This document shows, one piece after another, positions 26,391 to 35,567 of a stretch of 64,000 nucleotides of DNA (position 1 is its first letter; each line of letters opens with the position of its first letter). Origin of the DNA: Streptomyces sp. NRRL F-6131. Its GTDB lineage: Bacteria > Actinomycetota > Actinomycetes > Streptomycetales > Streptomycetaceae. The position numbers and the translations under genes were made by a program. The stretch lies in contig JOHN01000021.1 in assembly GCA_000719695.1 (NCBI GenBank), positions 50,831-114,830 of the forward strand, written 5' to 3'. The notes below the pieces were generated by a model. That model saw only the letters and a list, made by a program, of their open reading frames with translations, made no database searches and was not told the DNA's origin.

Positions 26391-27923
26391 TCAGGCGCCG
26401 CCGCGGTGGACGCTGAAGGCCGAGCGGCGGGCCGCCCGGGCCACGCCCGGGTCCGGGTGGACGCCGGAGACGGCGGTCAGCACCGAGGCCGCCCGGGGGT
26501 GGCCGGACTGCCGGGCCCGGGCGAACAGCCGCACCGGGTCACCGGCCGAGGCACCCTCGACGTGGCCCACCAGAAGTTCCGTTTCGCCGTGGTCCAGCAC
26601 GGCCGCGGCGGTGTCCACCCAGAGCCAGGCGGCGTCCTCCGCGCCCAGCACGTCGGCCGGGGAGACCCCCTCGTCCGAGCGCTCGGCCAGCCAGAGCAGC
26701 GCGTAGGGGCGCAGCACCGGCTCGTCGACGGCGGCCCGGACGGCCTGCTCGGCCGTGGATCCGGCCACCCGCAGCGCTTCGAAGGCCAGCCCGCGCAGCA
26801 GCGCGTCCTCGCCCTGGGCGGCCTCCAGCAGCTCGGCCACCGCCCGGTCGGCCGGGCGGGCGGCCAGCCAGGCCCGGTACTCGGCGCGGGCCGGGCCGGG
26901 CGAGTAGTCGGCGCAGGCGCTCAGCAGCTCCAGCGCGCTCTGCTCGATGTGCCCGGCGGCGGTCTGCGCGACGGTGCAGATCTCCTCCAGCTTGGCCCGG
27001 ACCGCCCAGTGCCCGAGCGGGGAGAGCTCGGCCGCGTTGTCCCGGCGGACCAGCGCGCCGACGGCGGCCAGGCCGTCCAGCATCCAGTCCAGGACGGCGG
27101 CGACGTCGGCGGGCGAGGCCGGGGTGTCGATCTGCGGCTCGCGGCAGGTGCCGCGGACGGCCGAGACGGCGGAGGCCGCGTGCGGGACCGGCGAGAGGCC
27201 GAAGGCGCCCTCGCCGCCGCCCACCCGGCGCTCGTCCAGACCGCGCCGGAGCAGCTCCAGCAGTTCGATGTCGGCGACCGGGCCGTCCACCAGGTGCAGG
27301 AAGGAGAGCAGCTGCGGCGCCTGGTCGACGGCCTGTCCGGCGAGCACCGCGAACACGCCGCGCAGGGCGGCGGGCGGGACCGGGGCCAGCAGGGTCCAGG
27401 CGTCGAACAGCGCCGACCAGCCGCGGACCACGGCCTCGTCGTCGTGCTCCCAGGCGTGCAGGCGCCAGCCGGGGACGGCGCCGCCGTCCCGGGGCTCGAC
27501 CAGGCCGACCAGCAGGGCCTGGCCCCAGGCCTTGGCGGCGGCGCCCACCGTCATGGCGAGGGCGCGGCCGGCGGCGCGGGCGTCGTCCGGGAGGAGTTCG
27601 CCGCGCTTGTCGACCTCGTCGAGGTCGCCCGCCCAGCGGGCGATCCGGACGGCGTCGACCAGCATGCGGCGGGCCAGCGGGGCGAGTTCGGCGGGTGCGG
27701 GGAAGCCCTCCGGCACGGGGACCCGGCCGCGGCCGGGGGCGGGGGCGGGGCCTCGTCGGCGGGGTACGCCCTGGCTCCCCGGCCTCGCGCCGGCGGGGCG
27801 GTGGGCCGTTCCGGGGAGACGGGTCACCGTCGCACCGGTACCGATCGTCGGCGGGAGCGGGGCATCACGGTCGCGCGGATTCCGAGACGTCACGTCGAGC
27901 AGTCTTCCCCTTGTACCGGCCAT
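26391..27923 (-). CDS. Hypothetical helical protein
   Basis: About 510 aa, no family I can name. The first 75 residues are basic and Pro/Gly-rich (RGRVPVPEGFPAP at the end). The rest is almost entirely Ala/Leu-rich helix, with repeated Asp/Glu-Leu segments that could form HEAT-like repeats, especially from about residue 330 on (LLEAAQGEDALLRGLAFEALRVAGS). No signal peptide or membrane helix; it should be cytoplasmic. The ATG at 27923 has only a weak ribosome-binding site, and a start near the VPVPEGF segment is possible. Codon bias confirms it is real. Confidence 0.7.
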   Translation of the reverse strand: MAGTRGRLLDVTSRNPRDRDAPLPPTIGTGATVTRLPGTAHRPAGARPGSQGVPRRRGPAPAPGRGRVPVPEGFPAPAELAPLARRMLVDAVRIARWAGDLDEVDKRGELLPDDARAAGRALAMTVGAAAKAWGQALLVGLVEPRDGGAVPGWRLHAWEHDDEAVVRGWSALFDAWTLLAPVPPAALRGVFAVLAGQAVDQAPQLLSFLHLVDGPVADIELLELLRRGLDERRVGGGEGAFGLSPVPHAASAVSAVRGTCREPQIDTPASPADVAAVLDWMLDGLAAVGALVRRDNAAELSPLGHWAVRAKLEEICTVAQTAAGHIEQSALELLSACADYSPGPARAEYRAWLAARPADRAVAELLEAAQGEDALLRGLAFEALRVAGSTAEQAVRAAVDEPVLRPYALLWLAERSDEGVSPADVLGAEDAAWLWVDTAAAVLDHGETELLVGHVEGASAGDPVRLFARARQSGHPRAASVLTAVSGVHPDPGVARAARRSAFSVHRGGA

Positions 27924-28228
27924 CTGTCACATCCGGTTGTCCGCGCGGGGCGGGCGGAGGGTGCGGGGGCTCGACAAGATCGGGCAACAGAGCCCAAACC
28001 GACTGGCTTGATCTTTGTGGCGGGTCCATGCCAGGTCAGACGGCGGGGGTGGACGGGTGGTCCGTACGAGGTCCCGTGCGGCCCGCGCGCCGACCGCGGA
28101 CCGTCCCCGCTCCCCCGGCTCCCGCGCCCCGCGGAGCACAGGAAGGCGCGGGAGGACGCGGGAGGACGCGGTGACCGGGGTCGGTGGGGGTGCGGGTCCG
28201 GGTGCGGCGCGCGGGTGGGGGCGCGGGG
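27924..28228. other. Intergenic region with no recognised element
   Basis: 305 bp between two minus-strand genes. I see short GGGAGGACGC direct repeats near 28150 and a C/G-rich leader. There is no clear promoter or terminator. Confidence 0.4.
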
Positions 28229-29344
28229 TCAGCAGAAGGGCGTGAGCCAGCGGCGCAGGGTCTCGGCGTAGCGGTCCGGGGCGGTGTTCCACAGGGCGGC
28301 GTGGTCACCGCCGGGGAAGGGCTGGAGGTTCACCAGCTCCGGGCGGCGCGCGGCCAGCCGCTCGGCGGCCCGGAACGGCGCCACCGGGTCGTCGGGGCCG
28401 TGCAGCACCAGGGTGGGCACCCGCAGGTCGGTGCCCTCGGCGAGGCGGGCGAAGTCGGCCAGATCCACGCCGGTGCGGCCCTGGGCGGCCAGCGCGCCGA
28501 GTTCGGCGGCCGCGCCCCGGAAGCCGGCCCGGGCGGCGTCCCGGCGGGCGGTGGCCGGCCAGTCCAGCACCGGCGAGTCCAGAACCAGACTGCTGATCGA
28601 GGGGGCCAAGTCGGAGCGGGCGGCGGCCTGCAGGGCCATCGTGGCGCCCAGCGACCAGCCGTAGAGGATCACCCGGCCCGCGCCGCCGTCCAGGGCCAGC
28701 CGGATCGCCGCCTCGACGTCCCGCCACTCCGTCTCGCCGAAGTGGCCGAGGCCGTCCGGGGAGGCCGGCGCGCCCGCGTCGCCCCGGTAGCTGACGGCCA
28801 GCGCGGGCAGGCCGAGCCGCTGCAGGACGGGAAGGACCGGCAGGGTCTGGCCGCGGTCGGCGTCCGGGCCGTGCACCAGGATCACCCAGGTGCCGCGCTT
28901 GCCGTCGAGCCACCAGGCGGGCAGTGCGCCCAGCTCGCCCTCGACGGCGGTCTCGCCGAACGTCAGGCCGAGCGCCGCGGCCGGGTCGCCGAGGTACACC
29001 CGCGGGGTGAAGCGGACCTCGGTGCCGGGGGCGAGGGTGCCCCGGTCGGCACGGACCAGACGGCGGGTCACCCCCTTCTCGTCGCGGTGCAGGACCTCCT
29101 CGACGACGGCGTGCCCGTCCTCGCCCCACTCCACGGCCCAGCGGCCGGGCCGCTCGCTCACCGGGCTCCGGGTGAAGGTGATCCGGCCGGCGCCCAGGCT
29201 CTGGACGACCACCGGGCCGGTCCACTCCCGGACGTCCCCGGTCGGACGGACCATCCGCTCCGAGGCCCGCCGGCCGATCACCAGGACGGCCGCCCCGGTG
29301 CCGACGGCGGCGGCCGCCACGGTGGCCGCGATTCCCCAACGCAT
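28229..29344 (-). CDS. Membrane-anchored alpha/beta hydrolase
   Basis: About 371 aa. One N-terminal membrane segment (residues 2-24) is followed by a beta-rich region of about 130 residues and then an alpha/beta hydrolase fold. The nucleophile elbow is GWSLGA, the acid is likely Asp in LHGPDDPVAPF, and the His is in FPGGDHAALW. WVILVHG precedes the oxyanion loop. A serine hydrolase or esterase facing the outside of the membrane is likely; substrate unknown. ATG 29344 has GGGAGCGAG just upstream, so the longer frame was rejected. Confidence 0.82.
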   Translation of the reverse strand: MRWGIAATVAAAAVGTGAAVLVIGRRASERMVRPTGDVREWTGPVVVQSLGAGRITFTRSPVSERPGRWAVEWGEDGHAVVEEVLHRDEKGVTRRLVRADRGTLAPGTEVRFTPRVYLGDPAAALGLTFGETAVEGELGALPAWWLDGKRGTWVILVHGPDADRGQTLPVLPVLQRLGLPALAVSYRGDAGAPASPDGLGHFGETEWRDVEAAIRLALDGGAGRVILYGWSLGATMALQAAARSDLAPSISSLVLDSPVLDWPATARRDAARAGFRGAAAELGALAAQGRTGVDLADFARLAEGTDLRVPTLVLHGPDDPVAPFRAAERLAARRPELVNLQPFPGGDHAALWNTAPDRYAETLRRWLTPFC

Positions 29345-29501
29345 ACTCGCTCCCGGCTGATCGGTGTCTGGACCCACGTCACAGCCCAGTCCACTCGGCG
29401 GGGCGGGGCGGGGCCAGCAGGACACGGCCGTACGGGTTGTCACGCGAGGAACGTCACACCGGGAATGTCAGATCGGAGGGCCCCCGGCGGGCCCGCCCCG
29501 G

Positions 29502-29558
29502 CCGGATCGGACCGGTACGGCCGGATCGGACCGGTACGGCCGGATCGGACCGGTGGGG
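29502..29558. repeat. 19-bp tandem repeat, three copies
   Basis: CCGGATCGGACCGGTACGG occurs at 29502-29520 and 29521-29539 identically and at 29540-29558 with changes at the end. It is intergenic, between the hydrolase promoter side and the 3' end of the XRE gene. Confidence 0.75.
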
Positions 29559-29624
29559 CGGGACCGGCCGGGAAGGGGGCGGGACCGGACCGGCGGGGAG
29601 CGGGACCGGAGCGGTGCGGCGGGT

Positions 29625-30380
29625 TCAGACCGGTATGCCGGGTTCGCGCCGGGCGAGCAGCTGCCAGAAGCGGTCCAGCAGCGGGACGTCGACGGCGGAC
29701 GGCGTGTCCGGCGCCGAGGACGGCCCCCAGCCGCCGGCCCCCCAGTGCGCGGGCACCTGGCGCTCGTCCTGGAGCACCGGCAGCACGGCGCCGAGGTCCT
29801 CCCGGTCCACCGGCACGATCCGGCCGATCGCGTCGGCCTGCGCCTGCCAGCGGCCGTCGACGCAGCGCCGCAGCCGCCGCTCCAGCTCCTCCCGGCGGCC
29901 GGTGGCGTCGACCAGCTCCCGGAGCGTCATCCCCAGGACGTGGGCGAGCGCGGCCGTCGGCTCGGCGTCACCGTCCCACTGCCCGGTGGCCTCGGCCCGC
30001 CGGTACTCCTCGGGCGGGACGCCGATCCGGTGGGCCGCGCCGTCCGGACCGAGCTCGCGGGCCAGCCGGAAGTCCCGCAGGCTCGCCGGGCGCACGCCCA
30101 TCAGCAGCTCGGGCGGGCACCACAGGGCCCGGGCCAGGGCGACGAACTCCTCCTCGCCGGGCACCAGCCGGCCGTTCTCCCAGTCCAGGACGTGGGTCGG
30201 GAGCAGCCGGACGCCGTGCGCGGCCATCCCCTCGGCCACCTGCTCCGGGGTCAGGCCGAGGCCGGCCCGGTAGGCGCGGGCGGCGGCGGGCGAGAACGGC
30301 ACCGGGGGCGGCGTGGCGGGCGGGGCGGCACGGACGGACCAGGTGGGACGCGGGAACCGCTGGGGGCGCTGGGGTCGCAT
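29625..30380 (-). CDS. XRE-family helix-turn-helix regulator
   Basis: About 251 aa. An HTH of the XRE/Cro type lies at about residues 30-85 (ARAYRAGLGLTPEQVAEGMAAHGVRLLPTHVLDWENGRLVPGEEEFVALARALWC). A second HTH-like stretch follows (MTLRELVDATGRREELERRLRR). The C-terminal part has no recognised ligand domain. ATG 30380 is preferred. A TACCGT box 8 nt upstream implies a leaderless message, and the upstream extension of the frame is low-complexity. Targets unknown; it is divergent from the cobalamin operon leader. Confidence 0.78.
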   Translation of the reverse strand: MRPQRPQRFPRPTWSVRAAPPATPPPVPFSPAAARAYRAGLGLTPEQVAEGMAAHGVRLLPTHVLDWENGRLVPGEEEFVALARALWCPPELLMGVRPASLRDFRLARELGPDGAAHRIGVPPEEYRRAEATGQWDGDAEPTAALAHVLGMTLRELVDATGRREELERRLRRCVDGRWQAQADAIGRIVPVDREDLGAVLPVLQDERQVPAHWGAGGWGPSSAPDTPSAVDVPLLDRFWQLLARREPGIPV

Positions 30381-30388
30381 GGGTCCCG

Positions 30389-30394
30389 ACGGTA
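30389..30394 (-). promoter_or_regulatory. -10 box TACCGT of the XRE gene
   Basis: TACCGT on the minus strand is followed by 8 nt and the ATG at 30380, consistent with leaderless transcription. Confidence 0.4.
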
Positions 30395-30615
30395 GGCGCG
30401 GGGCCGGGTGGCGCCCCAGCCGACGAACGCACGAAGCGGGGCGGGCGGGCCGCCCGGGCGCGATGGAGGATCGTCCAGCGGGCCGCGGTCCGGCGGCCGA
30501 CGGGATCGGAGGTAGCGACGGGAAACGGCGGGCGCCGGGAGGGGTCCGCCGTGTGACCAACCCCTCCGCGACCTCGGTTGACTCCCGGATCGGGCCCGTG
30601 ATGGGATCCTTCAGC

Positions 30616-30800
30616 CATTACGGAGGCATGCAGAGGAAGCCGGTGCGAGTCCGGCGCGGTCCCGCCACTGTCACCGGGGAGCACGACCGGAAGCCAGCCG
30701 CAGCGAGCCGTCAGAAGCCGCCGGAGGGCCCGGGAGCGCGTCCGACCCGGAAGCCAGGAGACTCTCGCCCCCGGTACGTCGATCCAGGGCGCGGACCCTG
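30616..30800 (+). ncRNA. Cobalamin (AdoCbl) riboswitch
   Basis: The aptamer core is clear: AGGAAGCCGGTGCGAGTCCGG near 30632, the B12 box GCCACTGTCACCGGGGAG at 30664-30681 and the 3' conserved GAAGCCAGGAGACTC at about 30750-30764. A short hairpin CAGGG/CCCTG (30785-30800) sits directly before a GAGGA, suggesting control by ribosome-site masking. TTGACT at 30578-30583 is a possible -35 upstream. It should shut down the following cobalamin genes when adenosylcobalamin is plentiful. Boundaries are approximate. Confidence 0.92.
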
Positions 30801-30862
30801 AGTGAGGACACGCACGCGATGCAGGCTGCCCCGCCGGGCCGAGACCTCCTCCCGACGACGCC

Positions 30863-31930
30863 GTGCACCGTGCCGTGCGTCCGCTGACCCGGGCCGCCGC
30901 GTTCGGCGCGGGCGCCGTCGCCGGGTACCTGGCCGACGCCCGGTTCGGCGATCCGCGCCGCGGCCACCCGGTGGCCGGCTTCGGCACCGCGGCCGCCCGC
31001 CTGGAGCAGCGGCTCTGGCGCGACCACCGCGCCGCCGGCACCGCCCACACCGCCCTGTGCGTGGGCGCCGTCGCGGCCGGCGCACTGGTCGCGGACCGGC
31101 TGCTGGCCCGCCGTCTGCTCGGCCGGGCCGCGCTCGCCGCCGCCGCGACCTGGACGGTGCTCGGCGGCACCTCGCTGACCCGGGAGGCCCGCGCCGTCGG
31201 CCGTTCGCTGACGGCCGGTGACCTGACGGCGGCCCGGGAACGGCTGCCGCACCTGTGCGGACGCGACCCGAGCGGGCTGGACGAGCAGCAGCTGGCCCGG
31301 GCGGTCGTCGAGTCGGTGGCCGAGAACACCGCCGACGCCGTGGTCAACGCCCTGGTCTGGGGCGGGCTGGCGGGCACGCCGGGGCTGCTGGCGTTCCGCG
31401 CGGTGAACACCCTGGACGCGATGGTCGGTCACCGCTCGCCGCGCTACGCCCGGTTCGGCTGGGCCTCGGCGCGGCTGGACGACGTGGCGGGGTGGCCGGG
31501 CGCCCGGCTGACCGCGCTGCTGACGGTGGCCGCCGCCCCCGAGCCGCGCACCGCCTGGCGGGTCTGGCGGCGCGACGGCTCCGCGCACCCCAGCCCGAAC
31601 GCCGGGCAGGCCGAGTCGGCGTTCGCCGGCGCGGTGGGCGTCCGGCTCGGCGGGACGCTCCGGTACGGCGAGCGCACCGAGCACCGGCCGGTGCTGGGCG
31701 ACGAACTGCGGCCGGTCGGGGTGGACGACATCGAGCGGGCGTGCGTGCTCTCCCGGCGGGTGAGCGCGCTGGCCCTGGGTACGACGGTCGCCGGGCACCT
31801 GCTGCTCCGGGCGGCGCTGGGCAGGCCAGGGCGGTGGGGTTCGTGGGGTTCGTGGGGCTTGTCGGGCAGTCAGGGCCGACCGGGCCGACCGGTCGGGAAG
31901 GCAGCGAGCAGGAGAAGGGGCGGGGCATGA
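30863..31930 (+). CDS. cobD: Adenosylcobinamide-phosphate synthase (CobD/CbiB)
   Basis: About 355 aa membrane protein joining the aminopropanol linker to adenosylcobyric acid. Seen: YLADARFGDPRRGHPVAGFG near the N-terminus (family D-P-x-x-x-H-P pattern), the conserved VVESVAENTADAVVNALVWGGLAGTPGLLAFRAVNTLDAMVGH and PSPNAGQAESAFAGAVGVRLGG. The last 40 residues are Gly/Trp/Ser-rich low complexity. The GTG start at 30863 has no good ribosome-binding site and overlaps a 22-codon ORF (see findings). The stop overlaps the cobQ start (ATGA). Confidence 0.9.
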   Translation: MHRAVRPLTRAAAFGAGAVAGYLADARFGDPRRGHPVAGFGTAAARLEQRLWRDHRAAGTAHTALCVGAVAAGALVADRLLARRLLGRAALAAAATWTVLGGTSLTREARAVGRSLTAGDLTAARERLPHLCGRDPSGLDEQQLARAVVESVAENTADAVVNALVWGGLAGTPGLLAFRAVNTLDAMVGHRSPRYARFGWASARLDDVAGWPGARLTALLTVAAAPEPRTAWRVWRRDGSAHPSPNAGQAESAFAGAVGVRLGGTLRYGERTEHRPVLGDELRPVGVDDIERACVLSRRVSALALGTTVAGHLLLRAALGRPGRWGSWGSWGLSGSQGRPGRPVGKAASRRRGGA

Positions 31931-33441
31931 GCAAGGCACTGCTGGTCGCCGGGACGACCTCGGACGCCGGCAAGAGCGTGGTCACCGCGGGCATCTGCCG
32001 CTGGCTGGCCCGGCAGGGGGTCGCGGTCGCGCCGTTCAAGGCGCAGAACATGTCGCTGAACTCCTTCGTCACCGCGGACGGCGCCGAGATCGGCCGCGCC
32101 CAGGCGATGCAGGCGCAGGCCGCCCGGGTCGAGCCGGAGGCGGCGATGAACCCGGTGCTGCTCAAGCCCGGCGGGGACGGCCGCAGCCAGGTGGTGCTGC
32201 TGGGCCGCCCGGTCGCCGAGGTCGGCGCGCTGGACTACCGCGACCGCAAGCCGGTGCTGCTGGAGCGCGCCCTGGAGTGCCTGGCGGACCTGCGCCGCCG
32301 CTTCGACGTGGTGGTCTGCGAGGGCGCGGGCTCGCCCACCGAGATCAACCTGCGCGACCGGGACATCGCCAACATGGGCCTGGCCACCGCCGCCGGGCTG
32401 CCGGTCGTCGTGGTCGGGGACATCGACCGGGGCGGCGTGTTCGCGGCCATGTACGGGACGCTGGCGCTGCTGTCGGCCGAGGACCAGCGGCACGTGGCCG
32501 GCTGGTTCGTCAACAAGTTCCGCGGCGACGCGCGGCTGCTCGCCCCCGGGCTGGAGATGCTGCGCGAGCTGACCGGCCGTCCGGTGCTCGGCACCCTGCC
32601 GATGCTGCCGGACCTCTGGCTGGACGCCGAGGACTCGCTGGACCTCTCCACCGTCGTCGAGCGGACCGCCGCGCGCGGACCGCTCGGCGCCGACGTGCTG
32701 CGGGTCGCCGTGCTGCGCTTCCCCCGGCTGTCCAACTTCACCGACCTGGACGCGCTCGTCCAGGAGCCCGGGGTGCTGGTCCGCTGGGCGACCCGGCCGG
32801 AGGAGCTGGCCGACGCCGACCTCGTCGTGCTGCCCGGCACCCGGGCCACCGTGGCCGACCTCGCCTGGCTGCGCGAGCGCGGCCTGGAGCCGGTGCTGAG
32901 GGCCCGGGCGGCGGCCGGTCTGCCGCTGCTCGGCGTCTGTGGCGGCTACCAGATGCTGGCGCGCTCGATCGTGGACGAGGTCGAGTCGAAGGCCGGCGCG
33001 GTGGACGGCCTCGGGCTGCTGCCGACGCACGTGCGGTTCGGCGCGGAGAAGGTGCTCGGCCGGCCCGTCGGCGAGGCCTACGGGCAGCGCGTCGAGGGCT
33101 ACGAGATCCACCACGGCGTGGTCGCCGTGGAGGGTGGGGAGCCGTTCCTGGACGGCTGCCGGGTCGGCTCCGTCTGGGGCACCACCTGGCACGGCGCGCT
33201 GGAGAACGACGGCTTCCGGCGCGAGCTGCTCCGCGAGGTCGCGGCGGCGGCCGGCCGGGCGTTCGTCCCCGCGCCGGACACCTCGTTCGCCGACGCGCGG
33301 GAGGCCCGGCTGGACCGGCTGGGCGAACTGATCGAGGAACACGCCGACACCGACGCGCTGTGGAAGCTGATCGAGGGCGGGGTGCCGGCGGCCGGATCGC
33401 TGCCGACCCTGGCGCCCGGAGCCCCTGGGGAGCACGCATGA
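31927..33441 (+). CDS. cobQ: Cobyric acid synthase (CobQ/CbiP)
   Basis: 504 aa. Glutamine-dependent amidation of four peripheral carboxylates of adenosylcobyrinic a,c-diamide. The N-terminal P-loop-like synthetase domain (LLVAGTTSDAGKSVVTAGICRWL, KAQNMSLNSFV) is followed by a class I glutamine amidotransferase domain with nucleophile GVCGGYQML and His in YEIHHG. Length is normal for the family. It overlaps both neighbours by ATGA, so it is tightly coupled. Confidence 0.95.
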   Translation: MSKALLVAGTTSDAGKSVVTAGICRWLARQGVAVAPFKAQNMSLNSFVTADGAEIGRAQAMQAQAARVEPEAAMNPVLLKPGGDGRSQVVLLGRPVAEVGALDYRDRKPVLLERALECLADLRRRFDVVVCEGAGSPTEINLRDRDIANMGLATAAGLPVVVVGDIDRGGVFAAMYGTLALLSAEDQRHVAGWFVNKFRGDARLLAPGLEMLRELTGRPVLGTLPMLPDLWLDAEDSLDLSTVVERTAARGPLGADVLRVAVLRFPRLSNFTDLDALVQEPGVLVRWATRPEELADADLVVLPGTRATVADLAWLRERGLEPVLRARAAAGLPLLGVCGGYQMLARSIVDEVESKAGAVDGLGLLPTHVRFGAEKVLGRPVGEAYGQRVEGYEIHHGVVAVEGGEPFLDGCRVGSVWGTTWHGALENDGFRRELLREVAAAAGRAFVPAPDTSFADAREARLDRLGELIEEHADTDALWKLIEGGVPAAGSLPTLAPGAPGEHA

Positions 33442-35561
33442 CTGACGTCCGATACCCGTTCACCGCGATCGTCGGCATGGCCGACCTGCGGCTCGGCCTG
33501 CTGCTGAACGCGGTCTCCCCGGCGGTCGGCGGGGTGCTGGTGCGCGGCGAGAAGGGCACCGCCAAGTCGACGATGGTGCGCGCGCTGGCCGGGCTGCTGC
33601 CGTCCATCGCGACCGTCGACGGCTGCCGCTTCGCCTGCGACCCGGCGGGCCCGGACCCGCAGTGCCCGGACGGCGCGCACACCGGCGCCGCGTCCTCCGA
33701 ACGCCCGGCCCGGCTGGTCGAGTTGCCGGTCGGCGTGTCCGAGGACCGGATCGTCGGCTCGCTGGACCTGGAGCGCGCGCTGGCCGAGGGCGTCACGGCG
33801 TACGAGCCGGGGCTGCTCGCCCGGGCGCACCGCGGCGTGCTCTACATCGACGAGGTCAACCTGCTCCAGGACCACGTGGTGGACCTGCTGCTGGACGCCG
33901 CCGCGATGGGCCGCTCCTACGTGGAGCGCGAGGGCGTGTCGGTGCGGCACGCGGCGCGCTTCCTGCTGGTCGGCACGATGAACCCGGAGGAGGGCGAGCT
34001 GCGGCCGCAGCTGCTCGACCGGTTCGGCCTGACGGTGGAGATCGCCGCCACCCGGGAGCCGGTGGAGCGGGCCGAGGTGGTGCGCCGCCGGCTCTCCTAC
34101 GACGCCGACCCGGCCGCCTTCGCCGCCCGGTTCGCCGAGGACGAGCGGGCGCTGGCGGACCGGATCACCGCCGCCCGCGAGCTGCTGCCGCGGGTGGAGC
34201 TGACCGACACGGCGCTGCGCCAGATCACCGCCGTCTGCGCGGCGTTCGAGGTCGACGGGCTGCGCGCGGACATCGTGATGGCCCGCACCGCCGTCGCCCT
34301 GGCCGCCTGGGCGGGCCGCACCGAGGTGCTGGCGGAGGACGTCCGCAAGGCCGCCCAGCTGGCGTTGCCGCACCGGCGGCGGCGCAACCCCTTCGACGCC
34401 CCCGGGCTGGACGAGGAGCAGCTGGACCGGGTGCTGGAGGAGCAGGCCGCGCAGGAGCCCGAGCCGGAGCCGGAGCCCGCGCAGGCCCAGGACCCCGACT
34501 CCCAGGATCCTGACGCCCAGGACCCCGACTCCCGGGGCCCCGAGGACGACCCCGACGGCGACGGCCCGCAGGACGGCGGCCCGGACGGCGGCGGCGGTGC
34601 CCCCGAGCCGGCCGGTCCGGACGGACCGCCGGAGGCGGCCGCGGACACCCCGGCCCCGGACGACGCCCCCGCCCCGCAGCCGGTGCCGCTCCAGCCCCCC
34701 TCCCCCGCCCGGGAGACCGCCCCGGTCGCGGCCGGCGACCCGTACCGCACCCGGCTGTTCGCGGTGGACGGCACCGGGCGCGGCGCCCAGGGCCGCCGCT
34801 CCCCCGCCGAGACCGACGGCGGCCACACCGTCCGGGCCCGCCGCCCGCGCGGCCGGCTGGCCCGGCTGCACCTGAGCGCCACCCTGCGCGCCGCCGCCCC
34901 GCACCAGTTGGCGCGCGGCCGGTCCTCGCGGGCGCTGGTGCTGCACAAGGACGACTTCCGCGAGCAGGTGCGCCAGGGCCGGGAGTCCAACCTGGTGCTG
35001 TTCGTGGTGGACGCCTCCGGCTCGATGGCCGCCCGGCAGCGGATGACCGCCGTCAAGGGCGCGGTGCTGTCGCTGCTGATGGACGCCTACCAGCGCCGGG
35101 ACAAGATCGGCATGATCACCTTCCGCGGCGCCGGGGCCGAGCTGGCGCTGCCGCCCACCTCCTCGGTGGAGGTCGGCGCGGCCCGGCTGGAGTCGCTGCC
35201 CACCGGCGGGCGCACCCCGCTGGCCGAGGGCCTGCTGCGGGCCCACGAGGTGCTGCGGGTCGAGCGGCTGCGCGACCCGGACCGCCGCCCGCTGCTGGTC
35301 GTGGTGACCGACGGCCGGGCCACCGGCGGGCGGGACGCCGTCGCCCGCTCGCACCGCGCCGCCGGGCTGCTGGCCGGGCAGGGCGTGGCGAGCGTGGTGC
35401 TGGACTGCGAGTCCGGCCCGGTCCGGCTCGGTCTGGCCCGCACCCTGGCCGGCCGGCTGCGCGCCACCGCCGTGAGCCTGGACGAGCTGCGCGCCGACGG
35501 CGTCGCCTCGCTCGTCCGCGAGAACCGTCCGACCACCACTGCTTCGCGAAAGGCGGCCTGA
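33438..35561 (+). CDS. Fused Mg-chelatase-type ChlI-ChlD ATPase (putative cobaltochelatase subunit)
   Basis: 707 aa. The AAA+ domain (about 1-330) has Walker A VRGEKGTAKST, Walker B VLYIDEVNLL and a LVGTMNPEEGELRPQLLDRFGL sensor stretch. A Pro/Asp/Glu-rich linker (about 350-440) leads to a C-terminal von Willebrand A domain with MIDAS motif VVDASGSMAARQ and TGGRTPLAEGL. Such fused BchI-BchD proteins occur in actinomycete cobalamin operons and are thought to power cobalt insertion together with a CobN-type subunit. No cobN lies in this window. It starts inside the cobQ stop. Confidence 0.9.
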   Translation: MTDVRYPFTAIVGMADLRLGLLLNAVSPAVGGVLVRGEKGTAKSTMVRALAGLLPSIATVDGCRFACDPAGPDPQCPDGAHTGAASSERPARLVELPVGVSEDRIVGSLDLERALAEGVTAYEPGLLARAHRGVLYIDEVNLLQDHVVDLLLDAAAMGRSYVEREGVSVRHAARFLLVGTMNPEEGELRPQLLDRFGLTVEIAATREPVERAEVVRRRLSYDADPAAFAARFAEDERALADRITAARELLPRVELTDTALRQITAVCAAFEVDGLRADIVMARTAVALAAWAGRTEVLAEDVRKAAQLALPHRRRRNPFDAPGLDEEQLDRVLEEQAAQEPEPEPEPAQAQDPDSQDPDAQDPDSRGPEDDPDGDGPQDGGPDGGGGAPEPAGPDGPPEAAADTPAPDDAPAPQPVPLQPPSPARETAPVAAGDPYRTRLFAVDGTGRGAQGRRSPAETDGGHTVRARRPRGRLARLHLSATLRAAAPHQLARGRSSRALVLHKDDFREQVRQGRESNLVLFVVDASGSMAARQRMTAVKGAVLSLLMDAYQRRDKIGMITFRGAGAELALPPTSSVEVGAARLESLPTGGRTPLAEGLLRAHEVLRVERLRDPDRRPLLVVVTDGRATGGRDAVARSHRAAGLLAGQGVASVVLDCESGPVRLGLARTLAGRLRATAVSLDELRADGVASLVRENRPTTTASRKAA

Positions 35562-35567
35562 GCCGAC

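Noticed and set aside
29502..29558. Direct repeats considered as a CRISPR-like array or iteron origin
   Set aside because: Units abut without spacers, only three copies, no cas or replication gene nearby.
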